The position numbers and the translations under genes are program-made. Shown one piece after another: positions 33,906 to 42,555 of a DNA stretch of 64,000 nucleotides. Source of the stretch: Gemmatirosa kalamazoonensis (GTDB taxonomy: Bacteria; Gemmatimonadota; Gemmatimonadetes; Gemmatimonadales; Gemmatimonadaceae); the NCBI RefSeq assembly GCF_000522985.1, contig NZ_CP007128.1, forward strand, positions 4,138,220 through 4,202,219. The letters are read 5' to 3'. A model generated the notes under the pieces. It had not been told where the DNA came from and made no database searches. It worked only from the letters and a program-made list of their open reading frames with translations. Each line of letters starts with the position of its first letter. Position 1 is the stretch's first letter.

Positions 33906-34951
33906 GGTAACGCGAGGTGGGATGGGTCGACGACGCCCGCCGTGGCGCGCGCCACGGCGCCCTCGATGACGAGTCGCAGCTCGGCGACGTTGCCCGGCCA
34001 CGCGTGACGCTCGAGCCGCTGCGCCGCGGCATCGGACAGCGCCGGCGGCGACGCGCCGCCGTACCGCCTAACGAACGACTCCGCCAGCGCGCGCACGTCG
34101 CCCGCGCGCTCGCGCAGCGGCGGCAGCTCGACGACCGTCGTGAGCCGCTCGCGCAGCGCGGGGTCGAGGGCGAGCGATCGCGGCGCGCGCGCGGTCGACG
34201 CGACCACGCGCAGCGCCTGCGTATCGAGCGCCGCGGCGACGCGCCGCTGGTCGTCGGCCCGCAGCGCGTCCACCGTGCGCGCGTACAACGTGCCCCCGCC
34301 GCGAGCCGCACCGACGCGGCGATCGACGACGGCCGCGCCGAGCGTGGCGACGGCGGCGCCGTCGAGGTCGACGAACGGCCCGCCGCCGGCCGCGCCGTGC
34401 GCGAGACGGGCGAGCGTGGTCCGGCCGGTGCCCGGCTCGCCGCTCAGCAGCAGCCCGCCTAAGGATCGTGCGACGCGCAGCACGGTCGCGACGGCGTCCT
34501 GCAGCGCGGGGGACCGCGTCTCGATCGTCGGCTCGGGCGCCGCGGCGACGGCGGCACACTCGCGCTCGAGCCGGCGCCGCTCCGTCGCGCGCCGCACGAG
34601 CAGGTCCACCTCCGCCATGCGGTACGGCTTCGCGACGTAGTCGTACGCGCCCTCCTGCATCGCGGCGAGCGCGGTGTCGATCGTGCCGTTCCCGGTCATG
34701 ACGACGACCTGCGGGGGCATCGGCAGCTCGCGCGCGCCGCGCAGCACGGCGATCCCGTCGAGGCCGGGCATCTGCACGTCGAGCAGCGCGACGTCGAACG
34801 GCTCGCGCTCGATCGCGTCGAGCGCCGCGCGCCCGTCGTGCACGACGGACACCGTGTGTCCGCGGCCGGCGAGAAAGTGCTCGAGCAGCAGCGCGAGCTG
34901 CCTCTCGTCTTCAGCGATGAGCACGCGCGCGCCGGTCGACTCGTCGCTCAC
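33902..34951 (-). CDS. NtrC-like response regulator with degenerate AAA+ domain and no HTH
   Basis: A 349-residue protein with a full receiver domain (acidic residues E14-D15, phosphoacceptor D58, Lys of VAKPY) and an NtrC-type AAA+ domain (about 140-345). The Walker A is intact (GEPGTGRTT, 171-179), but the Walker B Asp-Glu is missing (GGGTLYARTVDAL), no GAFTGA sigma-54 loop is present, and the chain stops after WPGNVAELR without a DNA-binding HTH. It cannot be a normal sigma-54 activator. It overlaps both neighbours by GTGA. Confidence 0.88.
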   Translation of the reverse strand: MSDESTGARVLIAEDERQLALLLEHFLAGRGHTVSVVHDGRAALDAIEREPFDVALLDVQMPGLDGIAVLRGARELPMPPQVVVMTGNGTIDTALAAMQEGAYDYVAKPYRMAEVDLLVRRATERRRLERECAAVAAAPEPTIETRSPALQDAVATVLRVARSLGGLLLSGEPGTGRTTLARLAHGAAGGGPFVDLDGAAVATLGAAVVDRRVGAARGGGTLYARTVDALRADDQRRVAAALDTQALRVVASTARAPRSLALDPALRERLTTVVELPPLRERAGDVRALAESFVRRYGGASPPALSDAAAQRLERHAWPGNVAELRLVIEGAVARATAGVVDPSHLALP

Positions 34952-36396
34952 GACGCGGCGGGGAGCAGGACTCGGAACGTCGTACCGACACCGAGCGCGC
35001 TGTCCACCTCGATGCGGCCGCCGTGGTCGCGCACGATGCCGTAGCAGATCGAGAGCCCGAGCCCCGTGCCGGCGCCCGGCGGCTTCGTGGTGTAGAACGG
35101 CTCGAAGATCTTCGTGAGCTCCTCGCGCGCGATGCCGTGCCCCTGATCGGCGACGTCGACGAACGCGTCCGCGCCGTCCACGCCGGTGCGCAGCATGATG
35201 CCGCGCGCCTCCTCGTGATCGGCCGCGGGCTCGCCGATCGCGTCGGCGGCGTTCAGCAGCAGCGCCATGAGCACCTGCGTGAGCTGGTCGGGGTCCGCCG
35301 TGACCTGCGGCCCCGCGCCCTCCGCCAGCTCGAGGCGCACCGGGTAGCGCTTGAAGCGCGCGTGGTGCTTCAGCAGGAACAGCGTCTGCTCGACGATCGA
35401 GTTGAGCCCCACCGACACCCGCTGCAGCGGCTTCGCGCGGCTGAAGTTCAGCAGCCCCTCGGTGATCCCGCGGCAGCGGTGCACCTCGTGGTCGATGATG
35501 CGCAGATACTCGCCGAACCCCGGCGGCGCGGGGCGCGACGGCGGCAGCTCGGCGATGCCGAGCGTCATCGTCTCGGCACAGGCGGCGATCGTCGCGAGCG
35601 GGTTGTTGATCTCGTGCATCACGCCGGCAGCGAGCTGGCCGATCGCGGCGAGCTTCTCCGCCTGCGCGGTGCGCTCGAGCGCCGCCTTCCACTCGGTGAT
35701 GTCCTCGCCGAGGGTGATGACGTGCGACGGCCCGCCGCCGTCGACCGCCATCGGGATCTTGGTCAGGCGATACGTGCGCAGCTCGCCGGTCGACCGCGAC
35801 TCGATCTGGAACTGCTGCAGCCGGCCGGTCGCGAACGCCTCGTCGAACTCGCGGCGCAGCACTTCCGCGTTCTGTCGCGGTAGCACGTCGAAGATGCTGC
35901 GGCCCAACGCATCCTCGCGTGCCACGCCGGTGGTGTCCGTCTCACGCTTGCGGTTCCACAGCTGCACGCGGTAGTCGCGATCGATGACGTACAGACCGAC
36001 CGGCAGCGAGTCGACGACACGCGCGACGAAGCGGCGCTGCTCCTCCACCTCGCGCACGCCGCGGAAGTACGCGAGCGACGGCGCGAGCACGTCGGCGACG
36101 ACGCCCGGCGAGAGCACGCCGTCGCCGGCCGCGGGAGCAGCGTCGACGACGAAAGTGCCCAACACCTCGCCGCCGGCGCGCAGCGGCACCGCGTGAGCGC
36201 TCGGCGCGTCCGGCGGCGCATCGCCCCAGCGCGGCGCGAGCGTGCCGTCGGGCCCCGTCAGCCACACCGCGCACCGTCGCGCGCCGAGCGCGGCACGCGC
36301 GGACTCCAGGACGTCGGGCATCGCGGCGTCGAGGTCGACGGCGCCGGCGAGACGGGCGGCGAGATCGGTGAGCGCCTGGAGCGGCGAGAGCGGCAT
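34948..36396 (-). CDS. soluble NtrB-like histidine kinase with GAF and PAS domains
   Basis: A 482-residue cytoplasmic kinase with no membrane segment. A GAF-like domain (about residues 5-110) is followed by a PAS domain (about 122-235, SLPVGLYVIDRDYRVQLWN) and an NtrB-type transmitter with the His in GVMHEINNPLATI, then NAADAIG, DQGHGI and GTGLGLSICYGI. This transmitter type usually works with NtrC-type regulators, and the NtrC-like gene overlaps its stop by GTGA. It heads the operon and has a plausible promoter at 36432-36460. Confidence 0.92.
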   Translation of the reverse strand: MPLSPLQALTDLAARLAGAVDLDAAMPDVLESARAALGARRCAVWLTGPDGTLAPRWGDAPPDAPSAHAVPLRAGGEVLGTFVVDAAPAAGDGVLSPGVVADVLAPSLAYFRGVREVEEQRRFVARVVDSLPVGLYVIDRDYRVQLWNRKRETDTTGVAREDALGRSIFDVLPRQNAEVLRREFDEAFATGRLQQFQIESRSTGELRTYRLTKIPMAVDGGGPSHVITLGEDITEWKAALERTAQAEKLAAIGQLAAGVMHEINNPLATIAACAETMTLGIAELPPSRPAPPGFGEYLRIIDHEVHRCRGITEGLLNFSRAKPLQRVSVGLNSIVEQTLFLLKHHARFKRYPVRLELAEGAGPQVTADPDQLTQVLMALLLNAADAIGEPAADHEEARGIMLRTGVDGADAFVDVADQGHGIAREELTKIFEPFYTTKPPGAGTGLGLSICYGIVRDHGGRIEVDSALGVGTTFRVLLPAAS

Positions 36397-36431
36397 GGCC
36401 TGCGGAGCGGATCGGGGTGGATGCTTCGCGG

Positions 36432-36460
36432 AAGCTATGCCGTGCTCCCTGGTTTGGAAA
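36432..36460 (-). promoter_or_regulatory. probable promoter of the four-gene phosphorelay operon
   Basis: On the minus strand TTTCCA (36460-36455), 17 bases, TAGCTT (36437-36432). Start of transcription near 36425 leaves a leader of about 28 bases to the ATG at 36396. The -35 overlaps the region just before the end of the peroxiredoxin gene. Confidence 0.45.
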
Positions 36461-36466
36461 ACCCGC

Positions 36467-36952
36467 TCAGGGGAGCTTCGCGATCTCGGCGAGGATCTCC
36501 GCGTTCTCGCGGCGGTTGCCGTTCATCTCCTCGACGTGCGCCCACCGCACGATGCCGTCGCGGTCGACCAGGAAATAGGCGCGGTTGGAGTAGAACCGCT
36601 CCTCGTTCAACACGCCGTACGCGCGCGACGCGTCGCGCCGGAAGTCGCTCAGGAAGTCGGTCTTCAGCGCGTACTTCGTCTTGTACTCCTTGAGGCTCGC
36701 GGTCGAGTCGACGGAGATCGGCAGCACGACGACGTCGTGCGCCGCGAACGCATCGTAGTCGTCGGTGATGGCGCACATCTCCGCGGTGCACGTGCTCGTG
36801 AACGCGAGCGGGAAGAACGCGACGAGCACGTTGTGGCCGCGGAGCGACGACAGCGTGACCTTCTCGCCGCTCGTGCTGGCGAGCGTGAAGTCGGGCGCGG
36901 GCTGGCCGACCGTGGGCACGGCGGCCTGCGTGGAAGTGGCGGCGGTCGCCAT
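36467..36952 (-). CDS. peroxiredoxin of the AhpE/thiol-peroxidase type
   Basis: A 161-residue peroxiredoxin that reduces peroxides with an active-site cysteine. The motif P48-x3-T52-x2-C55 is present (PLAFTSTC), with a second cysteine at C60 that could form an intramolecular disulfide. The fold runs from DFTLAS to the C-terminal VRWAHVEE and ILAEIAKLP. The ATG at 36952 (MATAATSTQ) is preferred over a much longer frame. Thioredoxin 2 and thioredoxin reductase, both in this window, are natural electron donors. Confidence 0.9.
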   Translation of the reverse strand: MATAATSTQAAVPTVGQPAPDFTLASTSGEKVTLSSLRGHNVLVAFFPLAFTSTCTAEMCAITDDYDAFAAHDVVVLPISVDSTASLKEYKTKYALKTDFLSDFRRDASRAYGVLNEERFYSNRAYFLVDRDGIVRWAHVEEMNGNRRENAEILAEIAKLP

Positions 36953-37071
36953 TACAGTGCGGGAATCGGGGAGAGATCGGCACGCGCGCGGCCCGGGGCC
37001 GACGACGCGTGAGCGGTCACCGTGCCCGATATCTAGTCGCCCGCCCGGTCGGCGCGGACTCCGGCACGCGG

Positions 37072-37596
37072 CTACGGCACGCGGCGCCAGACCTCCACGA
37101 TGTGCTGACGCTTGTCGGCCGGCGCCGACAGACTGTCGAACGGCGTCGTGAAGCTGTGGTACCAGTACTCGCCGTTCACCCGGCAGGTGGCCGGGACGGT
37201 CTGCCCGATGCCGTTCGGGTCGTAGAAGTAGTCGAGCCGCTCGGTGTACGCGCTGCCGCTCACCGTGTAGCTCCCGCTCCCGCCGAGCACCGTCGTCGCA
37301 CGCAGCGAGTCGGCGACGGTGCGCCGCAGGATGGTGTCGCGCCGCGCCGCCTGGCCGAGCCACATGAAGTGGCCGCCGGTCAGGATCTTCCGCTGCTGGT
37401 AGCCCGAGAGCGCGCGCTCCTTCCCGTCCACGGACACGGACGCGAGCTCCCAGGTGCCATCGACCCGGCAGGTCGGCGGGCGGGGCGCGGCCCGGGCCGT
37501 GGCGCCGGCCGCGGGCGACCGCTGCGCGACGAGGGGAGCGGCGGAAAGACAGGAGCACGCGAGCGCGAGCGCGGCCGTCCACCGGTACGGAGTCAT
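37072..37596 (-). CDS. secreted protein, lipocalin-like domain
   Basis: A 174-residue exported protein with a signal peptide (cleavage likely after PLVAQ, about residue 25). The mature part starts TCRVDGTWELASVSVDGKE, a pattern like lipocalin-type protective domains, and has Trp/Tyr-rich beta strands (YTERLDYFYDPNG, CRVNGEYWYH). Two cysteines may form a disulfide. Function unknown. No tight link to its neighbours: 119 bases to the peroxiredoxin gene and 144 bases from the tRNA gene. Confidence 0.65.
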   Translation of the reverse strand: MTPYRWTAALALACSCLSAAPLVAQRSPAAGATARAAPRPPTCRVDGTWELASVSVDGKERALSGYQQRKILTGGHFMWLGQAARRDTILRRTVADSLRATTVLGGSGSYTVSGSAYTERLDYFYDPNGIGQTVPATCRVNGEYWYHSFTTPFDSLSAPADKRQHIVEVWRRVP

Positions 37597-37694
37597 CGTC
37601 CACCTCCCACGTGACGTGTGAGCTCGACGTCCCCGACCTACCGGGGTGCTGCATTGTCCGAGCCGCGGGCGCGGCAGCCGGGCAGCCGGAACGC

Positions 37695-37728
37695 GAACGC
37701 CCGCGCCAGAGGTGTGGCGCGGGCGTTC
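37695..37728 (-). terminator. 14-bp perfect hairpin downstream of tRNA-Ala
   Basis: GAACGCCCGCGCCA (37695-37708) pairs perfectly with TGGCGCGGGCGTTC (37715-37728) around a 6-base loop, 12 bases beyond the 3' end of the tRNA on the minus strand. No T-run. Probable transcript end or processing barrier. Confidence 0.7.
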
Positions 37729-37740
37729 TGTGCTACCGGA

Positions 37741-37813
37741 TGGAGCGTATCGGGCTCGAACCGATGACCCCCTGCTTGCAAAGCAGGTGCTCTCCCAACT
37801 GAGCTAACGCCCC
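37741..37813 (-). tRNA. tRNA-Ala (anticodon TGC)
   Basis: A 73-base cloverleaf on the minus strand. The acceptor GGGGCGT pairs with ACGCTCC (one G-T), the D-arm is GCTCAGTTGGGAGAGC, the anticodon arm CTGCTTTGCAAGCAG carries TGC, the T-arm is ATCGGTTCGAGCCCGAT, and the discriminator base is A. The CCA end is not encoded. It is a solitary tRNA, not part of an rRNA operon. Confidence 0.97.
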
Positions 37814-37869
37814 GGTTACGTTCCTTCTGAGAGCAAGATACCACCCGGACGTAGTCGGAGGGAGCACCC

Positions 37870-38364
37870 ATGGGCACGACCTCGACGGGGCAGCCGGCCG
37901 CGGAGCCGGCGGCGGCGAAGCTGACGGTGCGCTGCACGTTCTGCCAGACGTGGAATCGCGTGGACGCGCGTCGCGCGGCCGACCGCCCGAAGTGCGGCAA
38001 CTGCGCGAAGCCGATCCTGCTCGACCGCCCGCTGCCGCTCGACGACGAGACGTTCACGCGCACCGTCGAGGCAAGCGGGGTGCCGGTGCTCGTCGACTTC
38101 TACGCCGACTGGTGCGGCCCGTGTAAGGTGATGGCCCCGCACGTCGACGAGCTGGCGTCGCGCTACCAGGGGCGCGCGCTCGTCGCGAAGCTCAACACCG
38201 ACCGCGCGCCGGTCACGGCCGAGCGGTTCCAGATACGCGGCATCCCGACGACCATCGTCTTCAAGGATGGCCGCTCGGTGGCGCAGCTCACCGGCGCCGT
38301 GCGGCTGCCGGAGCTGGAGTCGCTGCTCGCGCGCGCGGGCGTCGCGACCGGCGCCGCGCCGTGA
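37870..38364 (+). CDS. trxC: thioredoxin 2 with N-terminal zinc finger
   Basis: A 164-residue thioredoxin of the TrxC type. The N-terminal 50 residues hold two CxxC pairs (CTFC and CGNC) that bind zinc in this family. The thioredoxin domain follows with the active site FYADWCGPCK and the cis-proline in IRGIPTTIVF. A strong GGAGGGAG ribosome binding site precedes the ATG. It reduces disulfides in cytoplasmic proteins and is induced by oxidative stress in other bacteria. Partner: thioredoxin reductase at 3.6-4.7 kb. Confidence 0.95.
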   Translation: MGTTSTGQPAAEPAAAKLTVRCTFCQTWNRVDARRAADRPKCGNCAKPILLDRPLPLDDETFTRTVEASGVPVLVDFYADWCGPCKVMAPHVDELASRYQGRALVAKLNTDRAPVTAERFQIRGIPTTIVFKDGRSVAQLTGAVRLPELESLLARAGVATGAAP

Positions 38365-38395
38365 CGCGTTAGGCGGACGCTTCGAGCGGATGCAC

Positions 38396-38427
38396 GAACG
38401 CCGGCGCTGACTCCAGCGCCGGCGTTC
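38396..38427. terminator. 14-bp perfect hairpin between convergent trxC and actF
   Basis: GAACGCCGGCGCTG (38396-38409) pairs perfectly with CAGCGCCGGCGTTC (38414-38427) over the loop ACTC. It lies centrally between the ends of the thioredoxin 2 gene and the ACIII operon, and should act in both directions; the plus-strand side is followed by TCGTTTCG. Confidence 0.8.
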
Positions 38428-38449
38428 TCGTTTCGATCCGGGTGCGCCC

Positions 38450-39796
38450 CTACTCGTGTGCCGGGAGCGGCTCCATCGTCTCCGGGTCCACGGGCACCTG
38501 GACCTCGTCGCGGAACGGCGACGTCATCATGAAGATGCGCATCTTCGGGTACGCGTCCATGAACGACGCGTAGCAGAGCCCCCACAGCCCGAGCATGCCG
38601 AGGCTCACGAAGATCTCGAACAGACCGAACGGCACCCCGGTCAGCCCTTCCTCCACGCCGCCGAACACCGACGGGTAGATCTCGAGGTAGCGGTGCAGCC
38701 ACATGCCGATCGTCCCGCAGCAGGCGACGAAGAGCATCCACGGCGAGTACAGCTTCGGGTACTTGCCGAGGAGGCCGAAGAACGGAATCACGAAGACGAG
38801 GACGGCCACGGCGGTCGTCACTCCCATCCACGGCTGGATCAGGCGCAGGCGGAAGTAGTGGGTCTCCTCCGGCATGTTGCCGTACCAGATCACGAGGTAC
38901 TGCGCGAACGTCAGGTAGCCCCAGAACGCGGTGAAGGCGAAGCAGAGCTTCCCGATGTCGTGGTAGTGGCTCTCCGTGATCAGGTCCGGCGCGTTCAGGT
39001 GGGCGCGCCACCAGCGGACGAGGATCGCGAGCGTGAACAGCATCACGAGCCACGCGCCCATGAACACCTGCCAGCTGTACATCGTGCTCTGGAAGTGCAG
39101 CGAGATCGTCATCGAGTAGTCCCAGATCAGCACGGACCACCCGTAGCCGTACAGCAGGCAGATCACCGCGGCGAGCTTGCCGAGGAGCGAGTGCGTGGAG
39201 TGGAGCTCGCGCCGCTCGTCGCCGAACGCGCGCCGCATCTTGTCGCGCGTGCCGCGCGCCCAGCCCGACGCCGTGCCGTCCTCCGGCGTGATGCCCACGT
39301 CGAGGCGCACCGATCGCTGCACGAACCACCAGCTGAAGAACGTGATCAGCCCGAAGATCACGATCCCGCGCAGCCGGAAGAACGTGGGGTCGAGGTACTC
39401 GCGCTTCTGGTCGACGTGCACCGTCTCCTTCGCCCACGCGTAGATGTGGTGGTGCCCGACGAACAGCATGAGCAGGAGCAGCAGGAACGCGACGGGGAGG
39501 AACCCGACGTAGCCCTCGGCGAAGCGCACGACCGGGCGCGACCAGCGTGCGGTGGTGAGCCGCTGCACGGCGGCGAACGCGACGCCGGCCGAGGAGACGA
39601 TCGTGAAGAACGTCCAGTTGAACTGGAGCGCGAGCCACGCGCGGTCCTGGCCGGTGACGGCGCCGAAGATGAACACGATGGCGCCGATCGCCGCGAGCAC
39701 CGCGCAGGCGAGCTTGATCCCGCGCGGGACGGGCTTGTTCGCCGTCGCGCGGATCAGCTCCTCGCGCGTCGGTACGTGAACGGCGTGCAGGCTCAC
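38450..39796 (-). CDS. actF: alternative complex III subunit ActF
   Basis: A 448-residue NrfD-like integral membrane subunit with about ten hydrophobic segments, the second quinone-interacting type subunit of ACIII besides ActC. Characteristic stretches are QFNWTFFTIVSSAGVAF near residue 60, IWDYSMTISLHFQSTMYSWQ near 235, and FWGYLTFAQYLVIWYGNMPEE near 310. The GTG start at 39796 overlaps the ActE stop as GTGA; the longer frame is a shadow of ActE. It is the last gene of the operon. Confidence 0.92.
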   Translation of the reverse strand: MSLHAVHVPTREELIRATANKPVPRGIKLACAVLAAIGAIVFIFGAVTGQDRAWLALQFNWTFFTIVSSAGVAFAAVQRLTTARWSRPVVRFAEGYVGFLPVAFLLLLLMLFVGHHHIYAWAKETVHVDQKREYLDPTFFRLRGIVIFGLITFFSWWFVQRSVRLDVGITPEDGTASGWARGTRDKMRRAFGDERRELHSTHSLLGKLAAVICLLYGYGWSVLIWDYSMTISLHFQSTMYSWQVFMGAWLVMLFTLAILVRWWRAHLNAPDLITESHYHDIGKLCFAFTAFWGYLTFAQYLVIWYGNMPEETHYFRLRLIQPWMGVTTAVAVLVFVIPFFGLLGKYPKLYSPWMLFVACCGTIGMWLHRYLEIYPSVFGGVEEGLTGVPFGLFEIFVSLGMLGLWGLCYASFMDAYPKMRIFMMTSPFRDEVQVPVDPETMEPLPAHE

Positions 39797-40578
39797 GGCG
39801 TGCCTCTCTTCGTCTGGGCGCTGTCGGGCGTCCGAGTGGTCGCGGGCGCGGGGGCGGCCGGCCGCGTGCTGTCGGTCGGCGCACCCTGCACCGGCGCCGC
39901 ACCGGGGGCCGCGGGCGCCGTCGTCATGGTCGTGCGCCACATCGGCGCGGGGCGCGTCGGCGCGGTGTGACTCGGGCCGGGGACCGTGGTCCCGTTCTGC
40001 CCGGGCACGCCGTAGGGCGCGGTGCCGCCAGTGGCGTTAGGCACCTTTCCCTGCAGCGCGCGGACATAATTCACGACGTCCCACCGCTCCATCTCCTCGA
40101 TCCGGTTGTACGTCGGCATGAGGCCGCGTCCGTTCCGGATCATGCCGAAGATGTAGCCGTCGGTGCGCGCCTGCGTCATCGCGCCCGTGAGGTCGATGCC
40201 GGCCATGCCGTACTTCACGGCGGTGCCGTTCCCCTTCCCCTCGAAGCCGTGGCAGACGGCGCAGTTGATCGTGTAGTACTTGCGTCCGTTCGCGAGCGAT
40301 GCAGGCGACGGCGGCGTGGGGTTCGCGAGCGCACCGAGCGAGTCCATCGTCGCCGGCATCTGCGAGTAGCTGATCGCGTAGCTCGGCGCGTACGCGCCGG
40401 TGACCGGGACGGCGAAGCGCGGCTGGCCGCGCGGCGCGTGCGTCGTGTCGTCGTCGCGCTGCGACATGGGCTCCCACGGCTCGATGCGCGGCTGGCTCTT
40501 GAACTCGGTGAACCAGTCGCACGCACCGAGCGTGAGCACGAGCGGCAGCGCGAGGAGGAGTCGGCGATTAGCGCTCAC
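39793..40578 (-). CDS. actE: alternative complex III subunit ActE, monoheme cytochrome c lipoprotein
   Basis: A 261-residue lipoprotein (lipobox LTLGAC, about residues 15-20) with one heme c site INCAVCHGFEG near residue 98 and a distal Met region (GRGLMPTYN). The C-terminal 80 residues are a Pro/Ala/Thr-rich tail of low complexity. It probably relays electrons from ActA to the downstream oxidase. I take GTG 40578 (VSANRRLLL) as start, overlapping the ActD stop by 11 bases; the longer frame lacks a signal peptide. A GTTAGGC motif encodes Pro-Asn. Confidence 0.9.
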   Translation of the reverse strand: MSANRRLLLALPLVLTLGACDWFTEFKSQPRIEPWEPMSQRDDDTTHAPRGQPRFAVPVTGAYAPSYAISYSQMPATMDSLGALANPTPPSPASLANGRKYYTINCAVCHGFEGKGNGTAVKYGMAGIDLTGAMTQARTDGYIFGMIRNGRGLMPTYNRIEEMERWDVVNYVRALQGKVPNATGGTAPYGVPGQNGTTVPGPSHTAPTRPAPMWRTTMTTAPAAPGAAPVQGAPTDSTRPAAPAPATTRTPDSAQTKRGTP

Positions 40579-41068
40579 CGCGCACCTCCACGGCCCCGTT
40601 GCGGCGCATGATGTCCTCGACGGGCTGGATGCGATCGGGCGCGCACTCCACCCAGACGCCGAAGTCGCCATGGCTGAAGCGCGGGTCGTAGCCGACGGTG
40701 AGCGTGAGGCGCGGGATGCGCGACACGTAGAACATGCCGAAGACCGTCGACAGGCCCCCGATGAGCACCATCAGCTCGAAGCAGATGATGGTGTACGGGA
40801 TCCACGAGCCGACCGCCTTGCCGCCCGTGACGAGCGGCCAGTACTCCGACGTCCAGATCGCGACCCAGTAGCCGAACGACGCGCCGAGCAGACCGCCGAC
40901 GAGCGTGAAGCGGCGCACGATGCTCGGCTCGGCGTGCAGCGCCTCCTCGAGCTCGTGGCGCGGCGTCGGCATGAACACCGTGACGTCGCCGTGGCGGGAC
41001 TTCTTAAGCTCCTCCACCGCGTGCACCGCGGCGTCGAGCTCGCGGAACGCTCCGATGACCCCTTGCAT
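40568..41068 (-). CDS. actD: alternative complex III subunit ActD (DUF3341)
   Basis: A 166-residue DUF3341 protein with two membrane segments (about residues 54-74 and 93-116), anchored with the N-terminal 50 residues on one side. The start MQGVIGAFRELDAAVHAVEEL and the end FSHGDFGVWVECAPDRIQPVEDIMRRNGA (shown in parts) match ActD. It overlaps ActC by TGATG and ActE by 11 bases. Confidence 0.92.
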   Translation of the reverse strand: MQGVIGAFRELDAAVHAVEELKKSRHGDVTVFMPTPRHELEEALHAEPSIVRRFTLVGGLLGASFGYWVAIWTSEYWPLVTGGKAVGSWIPYTIICFELMVLIGGLSTVFGMFYVSRIPRLTLTVGYDPRFSHGDFGVWVECAPDRIQPVEDIMRRNGAVEVRGER

Positions 41069-42543
41069 CAGGCGAACTCCCCCGGCACGTCCGGCTCGTA
41101 GGGCTGGTGGTGCCCGGTGACGTCGATGTGGTCCTCATGCGGGTGCCGCTCGCGCAGCTTCGGCGGCACGATCTCCTTGATCTCGGCCAGCGCGAACACC
41201 GGCAGCTGCTTGCAGAACAGCAGGAACCACATGAAGAACCATCCGAACGAGCCGAGCAGGAAGCACATGTCGACCCAGCTCGGCATGTAGTTGCTCCACT
41301 GCCAGGGCTCGAACTCGTGAGTGAGCGACGGCACCACGATCACGAAGCGCTCGTACCACATCCCGAGGTTGATGAACAGGCTGAGGATGAACAGCCACGT
41401 GGTGTTCCGCCGCAGCTTCTGCGACCACAGCGACATGGGGAACACCATGTTGCACAGCAGCAGGATCCACGCGCTCCACCACCACTGCCCGAACACGCGG
41501 TTGTAGAAGTACTCCTGCTCCGCGCGGTTGCCGCTGTACCAGGCGATGAAGAACTCGGTGAGGTACGCGCAGCCGACGATCATCGACACCATCAGCACGA
41601 CCTTCGCCGTGGCGTCGAGCTGGTTCAGCGTGACGACGTGCTTGAGGTTGAACCACTTCCGGATCGGGATGACGATCGTCCACACCATCGCGAAGCCGGA
41701 GAAGATGGCGCCGGCCACGAAGTAGGGCGGGAAGATCGTCGCGTGCCATCCGGGCGTGAGCGCCATCGCGAAGTCGAACGACACGACGGAGTGCACGGAG
41801 AGCACGAGGGGCGTGCTGAACGCGGCGAGGAAGAGATACGCGCGCGCGAAGTGCCGCCACTCGCGGTCCGAGTTGCGCCAGCCCAGCGAGAGGACCGAGA
41901 AGATCCGCTTGCGCACCGGGTTCGTCTCGCGGTCGCGCAGCACCGCGATGTCGGGGATCAGCCCGACGTACAGGAACGTCGTCGAGATCGTGAGGTAGGT
42001 CGAGATCGCGAAAACGTCCCAGACGAGCGGCGACTTGAAGTTGGGCCAGATGAGGCGCCAGTTCGGGTACGGGATCAGCCAGTAGAACTTCCACGGGCGC
42101 CCGATGTGGATGATCGGGAAGAGCCCGGCCGTCATGACCGCGAACACGGTCATCGCCTCCGACACGCGGTAGATCGTCGTGCGGAAGCCGGCGCGGAAGA
42201 GATACAGAATGGCGGAGATCAGCGTCCCCGCGTGGCCGATGCCGACCCAGAAGACGAACGTGATGATGTAGACGCCCCACATGTTGGGCGGCTCGTATCC
42301 GGCCTGACCGAGCCCCCAGTAGATCTGGTAGGCCCAGGCGGACGCGCCGATCAGCATGCAGAGGATCGCGACGCCCAACGCGCCGAACCAGCCGGCGGTC
42401 GGGGACATCGTGCGGATGATCTCGTTGTCGACCTGCTCGTAGTCGCGAATCGCCGGGAGCTGCACGTCGGCGGTCGCGACGTTCGGCACGATGCGGCGCT
42501 CGGGCGTGCCCGCGGGCGGCAGCGGCTGGCTGTAAGAGGCCAT
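41068..42543 (-). CDS. actC: alternative complex III subunit ActC (NrfD-like)
   Basis: A 491-residue integral membrane subunit of the NrfD/PsrC family with about ten hydrophobic segments. The GIGHAGTLISAILYLFRAGFR region near residue 125 and the IGRPWKFYWLIPYPN region near 165 are the quinone-site blocks seen in ActC. It oxidises menaquinol at the membrane and gives electrons to ActB/ActA. It lies 12 bases after actB. Confidence 0.94.
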   Translation of the reverse strand: MASYSQPLPPAGTPERRIVPNVATADVQLPAIRDYEQVDNEIIRTMSPTAGWFGALGVAILCMLIGASAWAYQIYWGLGQAGYEPPNMWGVYIITFVFWVGIGHAGTLISAILYLFRAGFRTTIYRVSEAMTVFAVMTAGLFPIIHIGRPWKFYWLIPYPNWRLIWPNFKSPLVWDVFAISTYLTISTTFLYVGLIPDIAVLRDRETNPVRKRIFSVLSLGWRNSDREWRHFARAYLFLAAFSTPLVLSVHSVVSFDFAMALTPGWHATIFPPYFVAGAIFSGFAMVWTIVIPIRKWFNLKHVVTLNQLDATAKVVLMVSMIVGCAYLTEFFIAWYSGNRAEQEYFYNRVFGQWWWSAWILLLCNMVFPMSLWSQKLRRNTTWLFILSLFINLGMWYERFVIVVPSLTHEFEPWQWSNYMPSWVDMCFLLGSFGWFFMWFLLFCKQLPVFALAEIKEIVPPKLRERHPHEDHIDVTGHHQPYEPDVPGEFA

Positions 42544-42555
42544 GGTGTCGCCTCC

